From contig NZ_JNXI01000004.1 in the NCBI RefSeq assembly GCF_000717055.1, positions 372,001-436,000 of the forward strand: a DNA stretch of 64,000 bases. The letters are read 5' to 3'. Shown here piece by piece: positions 1-8,512 of this stretch (positions within the stretch are counted from its first letter, which is position 1; the number at the start of each line of letters is the position of its first letter). Under the pieces are notes generated by a model, which searched no databases, was not told the origin of the DNA, and saw only the letters and a list, made by a program, of their open reading frames with translations. The stretch is from Streptomyces iakyrus (GTDB taxonomy: Bacteria; Actinomycetota; Actinomycetes; Streptomycetales; Streptomycetaceae). The position numbers were made by a program, and so were the translations under genes.

Positions 1-831
1 GGCGTCGGCGCCGGCGACGATCACCACCCCGTCGCCCTCGCGGTAGAAGATGCGGCCGGGCGTGCCGCCGTAGCGGCCCTCGGACACGAACGAGGCCAGG
101 ACGTCGAGCCGCTTGCCCTTGTGGAAGGTGTAGGCGCTGGGGTACGGCTCGGACTGGGCGCGCACCAGGCGCTCCAGGTCCTCGGCCGGCCAGCTCCAGT
201 CGATGCGGCTGTCGTCGTCGGCGCGCTTGTGGAAGAAGGACGCCTGGGAGCGGTCCTGCCGGGTGAACTCGGTCTGCCCGGCGGCGATCAGGTCCAGTGC
301 GCCGATGGTGACCGGGGCGATGAGGTCGACGGTCTTGTGGAAGAGGTCCGTCGCGGTGTCCTTCGGGCCGACCGGCACGGCCTCCTGCCGGACGATGTCG
401 CCGGCGTCGAGCTCGTCGTTCATCATGTGCGCGGTGACGCCCACTTCGGGTTCGCCGTTGATGAGCGCCCAGATCAGCGGGGAGAACCCGGCGTACTTCG
501 GCAGCAGCGAGTCGTGCACGTTCAGCGTGCCCCGGCGGGGCAGGCCGAAGATGCGCGGGGGGATCCACGTACGCCAGTTGTTGGCCACGATGATGTCCGG
601 GTCGGCCTCCTTGAGGCGCTCGAACAGCTCGTCGTCGTCCGGGCGGTTGCGGATCAGCACCGGGACGCCGTGCTCCTCGGCGAGGTCCGCGACGGAGTCG
701 CTCCAGATCTTCTCGTAGGCGTGCTCGCTCTTGGGGTGGGTCACGACCAGCACCACGTCGTGCTCGGACTCCAGGAGGGCTTGCAGGGTGCGGTGCCCCC
801 AGGTCTGGTAACCGAACATGACGACCCGCAT
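1..831 (-). CDS. cchA: Hydroxyornithine formyltransferase, coelichelin CchA (partial)
   Basis: This is a formyl-tetrahydrofolate-dependent transferase of the methionyl-tRNA formyltransferase fold, expected to N-formylate delta-N-hydroxyornithine for coelichelin. The reverse strand reads M-R-V-V-M-F-G-Y-Q from an ATG at 831, with GAGGAGGA about 7 bases upstream. The catalytic signature is visible: an Asn in ANNWRTW, the His of NVHDSLLP, and the Asp of LDAGDIV. The gene runs off the left edge with 277 codons present, so its C-terminus is missing. It is transcribed divergently from cchB across a control region carrying two iron boxes. The order and partners match the S. coelicolor cch locus. Confidence 0.93.
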   Translation of the reverse strand, partial: MRVVMFGYQTWGHRTLQALLESEHDVVLVVTHPKSEHAYEKIWSDSVADLAEEHGVPVLIRNRPDDDELFERLKEADPDIIVANNWRTWIPPRIFGLPRRGTLNVHDSLLPKYAGFSPLIWALINGEPEVGVTAHMMNDELDAGDIVRQEAVPVGPKDTATDLFHKTVDLIAPVTIGALDLIAAGQTEFTRQDRSQASFFHKRADDDSRIDWSWPAEDLERLVRAQSEPYPSAYTFHKGKRLDVLASFVSEGRYGGTPGRIFYREGDGVVIVAGADA

Positions 832-869
832 GGGGTTCCTCCTCAGAGCAAGGTGTTGGCCGAGGCAAG

Positions 870-888
870 TAAAGCAAGGCTTACCTTA
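870..888. promoter_or_regulatory. Iron box (DmdR/IdeR-type operator) before cchA
   Basis: The sequence TAAAGCAAGGCTTACCTTA is an imperfect 19-bp palindrome close to the actinobacterial iron-box consensus TTAGGTTAGGCTAACCTAA. It lies 39 bases upstream of the cchA start. By family knowledge it would bind an Fe(II)-loaded DtxR-family repressor and silence the gene when iron is sufficient. Confidence 0.8.
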
Positions 889-973
889 GTCCGCAACGGG
901 TGGGTGTTCCGCCGCAGTTGAGAGGCCCTGTGCGTCCGGCTGTCCGTTTTGCCCTGTCGACACCCTCGCGGGT

Positions 974-992
974 TTAGCTTAGGCTCACCTAA
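974..992. promoter_or_regulatory. Iron box before cchB
   Basis: The sequence TTAGCTTAGGCTCACCTAA differs from the consensus iron box at only a few positions. It lies about 90 bases upstream of the cchB start, on the other side of the cchA/cchB divergent control region. It probably controls the cchB-cchC-cchD run. Confidence 0.88.
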
Positions 993-1079
993 GTTCCCTT
1001 GGGGTGCTGCATCGTCTGCATGCCCATCTTTCGTTCCCTCCGCACCTGACACGCGGCTGCCCCGCACGATGGGAGTGAC

Positions 1080-2438
1080 ATGTCGCAGGTTCTTCCTGAT
1101 GACGCATCACCGGTCCATGACCTGATCGGTATCGGCTTCGGGCCGTCCAATGTGGCCATGGCGATCGCGCTCCGCGAGCACAACACCCGCGTCGGCAGGC
1201 AGGAGGCGATCACCGCTCACTTCTTCGAGCAGCAGCCCCGTTTCGGCTGGCACCGCGGCATGCTCATCGACGACGCCACCATGCAGGTCTCCTTCCTCAA
1301 GGACCTGGTGACGCTGCGGAACCCGGCCAGCGAGTACAGCTTCCTCTGCTACCTGCAGAGCAAGGGCCGGCTGATCGACTTCATCAACCACAAGAACCTG
1401 TTCCCGCTGCGCGTGGAGTTCCACGACTACTTCGAGTGGGCCGCGTCCCAGGTCGACGACATGGTCTCCTACGGCCACGAGGTCGTCGGGGTCGCGCCCG
1501 TGACCCGGGACGGCGTCGTGGAGTACCTGGAGGTGACCGTCCGCTCGGGCGGCGGTCTGGAGGTCCACCGGGCCCGCAACCTCGTCATCGGCACCGGCCT
1601 GCGCCCCCTCATGCCCGAGGGCGTGGAGCGCGGCGAACGCGTCTGGCACAACTCCGAACTCCTGGCGCGAGTCGACGAGTTGGAGGGCACCTCGCCCTCC
1701 CGGTTCGTCGTCGTGGGGGCCGGCCAGAGCGCCGCCGAGAACGTCGCCTACCTGCACCGCCGCTTCCCCGGGGCCGAGGTCTGCGCCGTCTTCTCCCGCT
1801 ACGGCTACAGCCCCGCCGACGACAGCAGCTTCGCCAACCGGATCTTCGACCCCCAGGCCGTCGACGAGTACTTCGTGGCGCCCGAGGACGTCAAGCGCCG
1901 CCTGATGGACTACCACGGCAACACCAACTACTCCGTGGTGGACATCGACCTGATCGACGACCTCTACCGGCAGTCGTACCAGGAGAAGGTCCTCGGCACC
2001 GAGCGCCTGCGCTTCCTCAACGTCTCCCGCCTCACCGCCGTCAAGGAGACGCCCACCAGCGCCCTGGCGACGGTGAAGTCCCTCGTCACCGGCGAGGACA
2101 CCGAACTCGACGCCGACGTCGTCGTGTTCGCCACCGGCTACAGCCCCGCCGACCCCACCGGTCTGCTCGGCGAGGTCGCCGACCGCTGCGTCCGCGACGA
2201 GGAGGGCCGCGTGCGCGTCGAGCGCGACTGGCGCATCGCGACCGACCCCGCCCTGCGCTGCGGCATCTACCTCCAGGGCGGCACGGAACACACGCACGGC
2301 ATCACCTCGTCCCTGCTGTCCAACACGGCCATCAGGGTGGGCGAGATCCTGGACTCGCTCCTCGGACGCGGCTCCGCTCCCGCCGCCGACGAGGCCCGCA
2401 CGCTCGCCGACGGAACGGGCAGCACGGCCCGTCCGTAA
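1080..2438 (+). CDS. cchB: L-ornithine N5-monooxygenase, coelichelin CchB
   Basis: This is a flavin- and NADPH-dependent N-hydroxylase that converts ornithine to delta-N-hydroxyornithine. The 452-aa length is normal for the family. The FAD motif GIGFGPSN is at about residues 19-26. GWHRGMLIDDATMQVSFLKD is the conserved N-hydroxylase block. The NADPH motif GAGQSAAE is near residue 213, and the C-terminal ATGY motif and the TEHTHGI stretch are also present. The ATG at 1080 follows GGGAGTGAC. It is the first gene of a rightward unit behind an iron box. A second N-hydroxylase with the same motifs lies at 40238. Confidence 0.95.
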   Translation: MSQVLPDDASPVHDLIGIGFGPSNVAMAIALREHNTRVGRQEAITAHFFEQQPRFGWHRGMLIDDATMQVSFLKDLVTLRNPASEYSFLCYLQSKGRLIDFINHKNLFPLRVEFHDYFEWAASQVDDMVSYGHEVVGVAPVTRDGVVEYLEVTVRSGGGLEVHRARNLVIGTGLRPLMPEGVERGERVWHNSELLARVDELEGTSPSRFVVVGAGQSAAENVAYLHRRFPGAEVCAVFSRYGYSPADDSSFANRIFDPQAVDEYFVAPEDVKRRLMDYHGNTNYSVVDIDLIDDLYRQSYQEKVLGTERLRFLNVSRLTAVKETPTSALATVKSLVTGEDTELDADVVVFATGYSPADPTGLLGEVADRCVRDEEGRVRVERDWRIATDPALRCGIYLQGGTEHTHGITSSLLSNTAIRVGEILDSLLGRGSAPAADEARTLADGTGSTARP

Positions 2439-2489
2439 ACACCGCGCTCGATCAACTCACCGCCGGCGCAAGGGATAACGTACGTCCAC

Positions 2490-3551
2490 ATGGGCACGAC
2501 TGCTGTGATGGAGCGCCCCGCGCCCGGGGGCTTGTCGAAGACCCGTCGGCGACGGGTCACGGGTCTGGGCATCCTGCTGGCGGTCCTCGTGGTCGCCGCG
2601 GCGCTGTCGCTCGCCGTCGGCGCCCGGGCGCTGAGTCCCGCCGAAGTCTGGCACGGGCTCTTCGGGGCCCCGACGTCCGACCAGCGGCTCACGGAGATCC
2701 GGCTCATCGTGGAGACCGTCCGGGTGCCCCGTACGGTGCTCGCGATCGTGGCGGGCATCGCCCTGGGGATCGGCGGGGCACTCATCCAGGGGTTCACCCG
2801 CAACCCGATCGCCGACACCGGCCTGCTCGGCGTGAACACCGGCGCGTCGTTCGCGGTGGTGTCGGTGATCGCGGTCTTCGGGTTCTCCGACCCCTTCCAG
2901 TACGTCTGGTTCGCCTTCCTCGGTGCGGCGGTCGCCGGTGTCGTGGTGTTCGGTCTCGCGAGCATCGGCCGGGGCGCCGGCAACCCGCTGACCCTGGCCC
3001 TGGCCGGGCAGGGGATCACGGTCTTCCTGATGGCGATGACCACGGCGGTCGCGCTGTCGAACCAGGCCTCGCTGAACGCCCTTCGGTTCTGGAACGCGGG
3101 CTCCGTGGCCGGCGTCGGCTTCGACGTCATCTGGCCGGTGACCGCGTTCGTCGCCGTCGGCGTGGTGCTGGGGCTGACCACGTTGCCCTCGCTCAACCTG
3201 CTCAATCTCGGTGACGACGTGGCGCGGGGGCTCGGCGTGAACATCGCGCTGAGCCGGACCGTCGGCATCACCGCCGTCACGCTGCTGGCGGGGGCGGCGA
3301 CGGCCGCGTGCGGCCCCATCGCCTTCCTCGGCCTCATGGTGGCCCACGTGGCCCGCCACCTGACCGGCCCGGACTACCGCTGGCTGGTGCCCTGCGCCGG
3401 ACTCCTCGGCGCCGTCGTCCTGCTGGTCTGCGACATCATCGGCCGACTGGTGGTCAGGCCGGGCGAGCTGGACGCGGGGGTCGTCGTGGCGCTCCTCGGC
3501 GCCCCCTTCTTCGCGGTGCTCGTCTGGCGCGGAAAGTTCAGGAGCGCATGA
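2490..3551 (+). CDS. cchC: Ferric-siderophore ABC permease CchC (FecCD family)
   Basis: This is an inner-membrane permease subunit for ferric coelichelin uptake. Its 353 residues contain about ten hydrophobic segments. The family signature around IALGIGGALIQGFTRNPIAD (residues ~90-109) and GPIAFLGLMVAHVARHLTG near residue 275 are typical of BtuC/FecCD proteins. The basic N-terminus (KTRRRR) fits a cytoplasmic start. The ATG at 2490 has only a weak ribosome site; an in-frame ATG at 2508 is possible. The stop overlaps the cchD start by 4 bases, so the two permeases should be translated together as a heterodimer. Confidence 0.93.
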   Translation: MGTTAVMERPAPGGLSKTRRRRVTGLGILLAVLVVAAALSLAVGARALSPAEVWHGLFGAPTSDQRLTEIRLIVETVRVPRTVLAIVAGIALGIGGALIQGFTRNPIADTGLLGVNTGASFAVVSVIAVFGFSDPFQYVWFAFLGAAVAGVVVFGLASIGRGAGNPLTLALAGQGITVFLMAMTTAVALSNQASLNALRFWNAGSVAGVGFDVIWPVTAFVAVGVVLGLTTLPSLNLLNLGDDVARGLGVNIALSRTVGITAVTLLAGAATAACGPIAFLGLMVAHVARHLTGPDYRWLVPCAGLLGAVVLLVCDIIGRLVVRPGELDAGVVVALLGAPFFAVLVWRGKFRSA

Positions 3552-4618
3552 AGGTGACCGACCTGACCGAAGTGAAGCCGTCGCTGCCGCCGGGCGTGCG
3601 GCTGGGCCGGGTGTCGTTCTTCTGGCGGCCCTGGCTGGTGGGCGTCTCGCTGCTGCTGGCGGCGGCCGCCTTCCTGGTCTTCTGCGTGTCCATCGGCGTC
3701 GGGGACTTCCCCATCGGCCTGCCGCAGGTGATCCGCACGCTCCTGGGGCGGGGCGAACAGGTCGACGAGTTCGTCATCATGGACCTGCGGATGCCGCGCG
3801 CCCTGGCCGGGCTCGTCGTGGGGATCGCGCTCGGGGTGTCCGGGGCGATCACCCAGTCCATCGCCCGGAACCCCCTGGCCAGCCCGGACGTTCTGGGTAT
3901 CACCACGGGCGCGAGCGCGGTCGCGGTGTTCCTCGTGACGGTGTCGGGCGGGGCCGCCGCGGCCGTGACCGAGACCGTGGGCCTGTCGGCGGCGGCGCTC
4001 GCCGGCGGTCTGGGCACGGGGCTGCTGGTGTACTTCCTTGCCTGGCGGCGCGGGATCGACGGCTTCCGGCTCATCCTCATCGGCATCTCGGTGAGCGCCG
4101 TGATGGAGGCCGTCACCACCTGGCTGCTCGTCAGGGCCGACATCAGGGACGTGGCCCAGGCGCAGGCCTGGCTGGTCGGCTCGCTCGACGACCGCTCGTG
4201 GGGCGAGGTCGAAGTGGCCCTGTGGGGCACGCTCGTGCTGCTGGTCGTCGTGGCCGCCGTGGCGTTCCAGTTCAAGCCGATGCACTTCGGCGACGAGGTC
4301 GCCGCCGGGCTCGGGGTGCGGTACGCGGCCGTGCGGGCGGTCCTGCTGCTGTGCGCGGTGCTGCTGGCCGGTGTGGCGGTGAGCGCGGCGGGCCCGGTCC
4401 CGTTCGTCGCGCTGGTCGCCCCCCAGGTGGCGATGCGGCTGGCGCGCTGCCCGACACCGCCGATGCTCGCCTCGGGCCTGGTGGGGGCGCTGCTGCTGAT
4501 CGGCTCGGACCTGGTCGCACGGGCCGTCCTGCCGGTCTCGCTCCCGGTCGGCGTGGTCACCGCCGCGATCGGCGGGCCCTTCCTCGTCTACCTGCTGGTG
4601 CGGGCCAACCTCCGGTAG
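3548..4618 (+). CDS. cchD: Ferric-siderophore ABC permease CchD (FecCD family)
   Basis: This is the second permease subunit of the coelichelin importer, 356 residues. The start is the ATG at 3548 inside ATGA, overlapping the cchC stop and preceded by AGGAGCGC. The conserved BtuC-type block reads GVSGAITQSIARNPLASPD, and a second family motif near the C-terminus reads GPVPFVALVAPQVA. About ten membrane segments are visible. The stop (TAG at 4616-4618) is 39 bases before the proposed cchE start. Confidence 0.93.
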   Translation: MKVTDLTEVKPSLPPGVRLGRVSFFWRPWLVGVSLLLAAAAFLVFCVSIGVGDFPIGLPQVIRTLLGRGEQVDEFVIMDLRMPRALAGLVVGIALGVSGAITQSIARNPLASPDVLGITTGASAVAVFLVTVSGGAAAAVTETVGLSAAALAGGLGTGLLVYFLAWRRGIDGFRLILIGISVSAVMEAVTTWLLVRADIRDVAQAQAWLVGSLDDRSWGEVEVALWGTLVLLVVVAAVAFQFKPMHFGDEVAAGLGVRYAAVRAVLLLCAVLLAGVAVSAAGPVPFVALVAPQVAMRLARCPTPPMLASGLVGALLLIGSDLVARAVLPVSLPVGVVTAAIGGPFLVYLLVRANLR

Positions 4619-4657
4619 ATGTACAAGAGTCAGGTGAACCTAAGCAAGGGGGGACCC

Positions 4658-5515
4658 GTGGTCGCACAGTCCGTCACCGAGGCCGCGGTCGGCGACGCCT
4701 CGCGTCTGGCAGCCCGAGACGTCACGGTCGGCTACGGCGGCCGGACCGTCATCGACGGCCTCGACGTGGCGATACCGCCCGGGGTCGTCACCACGATCAT
4801 CGGCCCCAACGGCTGCGGGAAGTCCACCCTGTTGCGGACCCTGTCACGGCTGCTCAAGCCCACCCGGGGGACGGTCGTCCTGGACGGCGAGGACATCGGC
4901 AGACTGCGGACCCGGGACGTCGCGAAGAAGCTCGGCCTGTTGCCGCAGGCGCCGGTCGCGCCGGAGGGGCTGACAGTGGCCGACCTGGTCGCCCGGGGCC
5001 GGCACCCGCACCAGAGCTGGCTGCGGCAGTGGTCCTCGGACGACGCCGAGGTCGTGGAGCGCGCGCTCGCCATGACCGGCGTGGCCGACCTGGCCGACCG
5101 CCCGGTCGACTCGCTCTCCGGCGGGCAACGGCAGCGCGTGTGGATTTCCATGACGCTGGCTCAGGGCACCGATCTGCTCCTCCTGGACGAGCCGACGACC
5201 TATCTGGACCTGGCCCACGCGGTCGACGTCCTGGACCTGGTCGACGATCTGCACGAGTCGGGCTGCACCGTCGTCATGGTGCTCCACGACCTCAACCTCG
5301 CCGTGCGCTACAGCGACCACCTCGTCGTGATGCGGGAGGGGTCGATCCTCGCCCAGGGCCATCCGCACGACGTCGTCACCGCCGAACTGCTGGACGACGC
5401 CTTCGGGTTGCGTGCCCAGGTGATCGACGACCCGGTGGGCGACCGGCCGCTGATCGTGCCCATCGGGCGTACGCACGTGCGCCCGGGACACATCCCGATA
5501 AAGGAGCAGAGGTAA
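4658..5515 (+). CDS. cchE: Ferric-siderophore ABC ATPase CchE
   Basis: This is the cytoplasmic ATPase of the coelichelin importer, FepC/FhuC class. It shows Walker A GPNGCGKST, signature [10 protein letters not shown], Walker B LLLLDEPTTYLDLAH and the switch His in VLHDLN. I chose the GTG at 4658, which has AAGGGGGGACCC just upstream, giving 285 residues. The ATG at 4619 would add 13 residues and read through a half-iron-box-like stretch (CAGGTGAACCTAAG). The family usually begins shortly before the LAARDVTVGY strand, which favours 4658. An iron box overlaps its stop codon. Confidence 0.92.
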   Translation: MVAQSVTEAAVGDASRLAARDVTVGYGGRTVIDGLDVAIPPGVVTTIIGPNGCGKSTLLRTLSRLLKPTRGTVVLDGEDIGRLRTRDVAKKLGLLPQAPVAPEGLTVADLVARGRHPHQSWLRQWSSDDAEVVERALAMTGVADLADRPVDSLSGGQRQRVWISMTLAQGTDLLLLDEPTTYLDLAHAVDVLDLVDDLHESGCTVVMVLHDLNLAVRYSDHLVVMREGSILAQGHPHDVVTAELLDDAFGLRAQVIDDPVGDRPLIVPIGRTHVRPGHIPIKEQR

Positions 5516-5531
5516 GGCTAGGCTAACCTCA
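5513..5531. promoter_or_regulatory. Iron box before cchF
   Basis: The sequence TAAGGCTAGGCTAACCTCA overlaps the TAA stop of cchE and lies about 75 bases before cchF. A second partial match (GGTAAGGTTTGCCTG) follows at about 5541. This suggests an internal iron-controlled promoter for cchF-cchG, allowing the binding protein to be made in excess over the permease. Confidence 0.82.
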
Positions 5532-5604
5532 CTCCATCACGGTAAGGTTTGCCTGCCCTTTAGGCGAGGGTGCAGCGAACTAGCGCGAAAGCAAGGGGTT
5601 TTGG

Positions 5605-6663
5605 ATGCTCCTCCATCGAACGACGTCCCGGAAGCCATGGCGGCGGCTGGCGGCGGTCGTGTCCGCGGCCACCCTCGGCGTCGGTCTCCTCGCGGGATGC
5701 GGCTCCGACTCGGCGGACACGGCGGACAGCAAGAACGAGGGCACCCAGTCCGCGGCGGCCGGTGCGTTCCCGGTCACCGTGGAGCACGCGTTCGGATCCA
5801 CGAAGGTCGAGAAGGCACCCCAGCGGGTCGTCTCCGTCGGCTACACCGACGACCAGACCATCCTGGCCTTCGGCATCAAGCCCGTCGGCATGGTCGACCA
5901 GTACCCCAACCCGCCGGGCAAGTCCCCCGACATCAACACCCAGTGGCCCTGGGTGAAGGACAAGTGGGGTGACACCAAGCCCGAGGTCGTCATGAAGAAC
6001 GGCGACTCCGGCCCCAACTACGAGAAGATCGCGGCCCTGCGGCCCGACCTGATCGTCGCCGTCTACTCCGAGATCGACCAGGCCGGCTACGACAAGCTCT
6101 CCAAGATCGCTCCCACGGTGGCCCGCACCAAGGGCGAGAAGGAGCCCTTCAGCGCCCCCTGGCAGGACAACGCCCTGCACATCGCCAAGGCCCTCGGCAA
6201 GGCCGACGAGGGCCAGAAGATGGTCGACGACATCCAGGGCCAGCTGGACACGGCCAAGAAGGAACACCCGGAGCTCGGCAAGCAGACCGCCGTCGCGCTG
6301 TCCTGGTACGAGAACTCCGTGGCGCCGTTCACCTCCACCGACGTGCGCGGCCGGCTCGTCTCGGGCATCGGCTACAAGTACCAGACCGGGATCGACAAGG
6401 TCGCCGGGGGCAGCTTCTACACCAAGCTCTCGCCCGAGCGCATCGACCTCGTCGACGTCGACCACATCTTCGTCATCAACGACAAGGCCGACACCGAGGC
6501 CCTGAAGAAGTTCAAGCTGTTCGCCAACCTCGACGCCGTGAAGAAGGGCAACGTGTCCTACCTGCTCGACAGCGAGGGACCGGCCGTCGGCGCGGCCATC
6601 TCCCAGGGCACCCTGCTGTCCATGCCGTACGCGATCGACGAGCTCGTCAAGTCGGTCGAGTAG
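5605..6663 (+). CDS. cchF: Siderophore-binding lipoprotein CchF
   Basis: This is the cell-surface substrate-binding protein of the coelichelin importer. The N-terminus has a basic stretch (SRKPWRR), a hydrophobic core and a lipobox ending GLLAGC, with the lipidated Cys near residue 32. Two FepB/FhuD-type lobes follow: QRVVSVGYTDDQTILAFGIKPVG in the first, and RIDLVDVDHIFVIND in the second. Its 352-aa length is normal. The ATG at 5605 follows AAGGGG. It is followed after 4 bases by the exporter gene cchG. Confidence 0.93.
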   Translation: MLLHRTTSRKPWRRLAAVVSAATLGVGLLAGCGSDSADTADSKNEGTQSAAAGAFPVTVEHAFGSTKVEKAPQRVVSVGYTDDQTILAFGIKPVGMVDQYPNPPGKSPDINTQWPWVKDKWGDTKPEVVMKNGDSGPNYEKIAALRPDLIVAVYSEIDQAGYDKLSKIAPTVARTKGEKEPFSAPWQDNALHIAKALGKADEGQKMVDDIQGQLDTAKKEHPELGKQTAVALSWYENSVAPFTSTDVRGRLVSGIGYKYQTGIDKVAGGSFYTKLSPERIDLVDVDHIFVINDKADTEALKKFKLFANLDAVKKGNVSYLLDSEGPAVGAAISQGTLLSMPYAIDELVKSVE

Positions 6664-6667
6664 GGAA

Positions 6668-8455
6668 GTGAGCACCACCGACACGCGCGTCGCCCCGGCG
6701 GCCCTGCGCACGACGACCGGACGCGAGGCCGCCCGCTGGGTCGCTGGACACTGCCGCGCCATGCCCGGGCTCTCGGCCGCGACCGTGCTCACCACGGTCG
6801 CGGGGGCGGCGCTCCAGGTGCTCCCGGTGCTCCTGCTCGGCCGGGTGGTCGACGGGGTGGTCGGGGGCGATGACCGTTCGGTCCTGGTCACGATCGGGGT
6901 ACTGATCGGTGCCGCCGCGCTGCTCGGCGCGGCGGCCACCGCGGTCTCCACCTACCTGATCGGACGGCTGGGCGCGGATCTGCTCGCGCGGCTGCGGGAA
7001 GGGGCCGTCCGGGCGGTGCTCGGCATGCCGAGCACACGGATCGAACAGGTCGGCCGGGGAGACGTGCTCTCCCGCGTCGGTGACGACGTGGCCGTCATCT
7101 CCAAGGGCATCCGCACGGCCGTCCCCACGGTGTTCTCGGCCGGCGTCCTGGTCGTCATCGCCACGCTCGGCATGTTCGGCCTTGACTGGCGGCTCGGGCT
7201 GGCCGGCGCCGGCGCGCTGCCCGCGTACGCGCTGGCCCTGCGCTGGTACCTGCCCCGGTCCGCCCCGCTCTACCGCAAGCAGCGCGTGGCCCAGGCCGAC
7301 CGGGCCCAGGCGTTCATCAGCGGCCTGAACGGCATCGACACGGTGCGCGCCTACCGGCTGGAGGGCGCCTTCCGCGAGAAGGTCACCACCGAGTCGTGGC
7401 GGGTGCGCGAGCTAGGGATCGAGGTGTTCCGGTTCTTCGGCCGGTTCGTCGGCCGGGAGAACCGCGCCGAGTTCATCGGCCTGGTCCTGATCCTCGTCGT
7501 GGGGTACGCCCTGCTGGAGGCCGACGCGGCCAGCCTGGGCGAGGTGTCGGCGGCGCCGCTGCTGTTCCACCGGCTGTTCACCCCGCTGGGCGCCATCATG
7601 TTCACCTTCGACGAGGCGCAGAAGTCGGGCGCGAGCCTGACCCGCCTGGTCGGGGTGCTGGGGGAGTCCGCCCAGGAGCGGCTGGTCGGCGATGAGTCGG
7701 TCGCCGCGGCCGAAGCCGGGGCGTACCCGGTGACGGTGGAGGGGCTGACGTTCCGTTACCCCGGCTCGGGGGAACCGGTGCTGCGGGACGTGGACCTGAC
7801 GATCCCGGCGGGCGGATCGCTCGCCTTGGTGGGCGCCACGGGCGCGGGCAAGACGACCCTGGCCGCGCTGATCGCCGGCATCGGCACCCCGGAGGCCGGC
7901 TCGGTACGCATCGGGACGACGGATCTCTCCGGCCTGGACGAGGCCGGGGCGCGGGCCCTGGTGAGCATCCTGACGCAGGAGACACACGTGTTCTCCGGTC
8001 CGCTCGCCGACGACCTGCGGCTGTCCGCGCCGGGGGCGAGCGACGCCGAGCTGATGGACGCCCTGCGCACGGTCGGTGCGGACGGCTGGGTCGGCGCGCT
8101 GCCCTACGGGCTGAACACCCCGGTCGGTGAGGGCGGTGAGCGCCTGGACGTCACCAAGGTCGCCCAGATCGCCCTGGCGCGGCTGGTGCTGGGCCGGGCG
8201 CCGGTGGTGGTGCTCGACGAGTCGACCGCGGAGGCCGGCAGCGAGGGCGCCGCCGAGCTGGAGCGGGCCGTCCTGGCGGCGTGCGCCGGACGCACCACGC
8301 TGTTCGTGGCTCACCGGCTGACCCAGGCGATGGCCGCGGACCGGATCGCCGTGCTCGACGCGGGACGCGTGGTGGAACAGGGGACGCACGAGGAACTGGT
8401 GGCTCTGGGCGGCCGGTACGCACGACTGTGGCGGGCCTGGCGAGAGGGTAGTTAG
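6668..8455 (+). CDS. cchG: ABC half-exporter CchG (membrane domain plus ATPase)
   Basis: This is a fused membrane/ATPase half-transporter of 595 aa, probably exporting apo-coelichelin. Six membrane segments occupy about residues 30-320 and the ATPase domain about 345-595. Walker A is intact (GATGAGKTT, Lys at about 395), as are Walker B with catalytic Glu (VVVLDES) and the switch His (FVAHRL). The ABC signature is not: where LSGGQ is expected there is GGERLDVTK. The partner CchI has the opposite pattern, so the two most likely work as a heterodimer with a single canonical ATP site. The start GTG at 6668 lies 4 bases after the cchF stop. Confidence 0.9.
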   Translation: MSTTDTRVAPAALRTTTGREAARWVAGHCRAMPGLSAATVLTTVAGAALQVLPVLLLGRVVDGVVGGDDRSVLVTIGVLIGAAALLGAAATAVSTYLIGRLGADLLARLREGAVRAVLGMPSTRIEQVGRGDVLSRVGDDVAVISKGIRTAVPTVFSAGVLVVIATLGMFGLDWRLGLAGAGALPAYALALRWYLPRSAPLYRKQRVAQADRAQAFISGLNGIDTVRAYRLEGAFREKVTTESWRVRELGIEVFRFFGRFVGRENRAEFIGLVLILVVGYALLEADAASLGEVSAAPLLFHRLFTPLGAIMFTFDEAQKSGASLTRLVGVLGESAQERLVGDESVAAAEAGAYPVTVEGLTFRYPGSGEPVLRDVDLTIPAGGSLALVGATGAGKTTLAALIAGIGTPEAGSVRIGTTDLSGLDEAGARALVSILTQETHVFSGPLADDLRLSAPGASDAELMDALRTVGADGWVGALPYGLNTPVGEGGERLDVTKVAQIALARLVLGRAPVVVLDESTAEAGSEGAAELERAVLAACAGRTTLFVAHRLTQAMAADRIAVLDAGRVVEQGTHEELVALGGRYARLWRAWREGS

Positions 8456-8466
8456 GCAACCCTAAT

Positions 8467-8485
8467 TTAGGTTAGCCTAACTCCA
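8467..8485. promoter_or_regulatory. Iron box before cchH
   Basis: TTAGGTTAGCCTAACTCCA is a near-consensus iron box. A partial second match, GTTAGGCAACCCTAA, lies directly upstream at 8451-8465. The box is 27 bases before the cchH start and should control the cchH-cchI unit. Confidence 0.88.
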
Positions 8486-8512
8486 TATTCTGGAAGGGAC
8501 GCTGAGTCTTCG

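Noticed and set aside
4628..4650. Full iron box before cchE
   Set aside because: Only a half-site (GTGAACCTAAG) is visible; the other half does not match.
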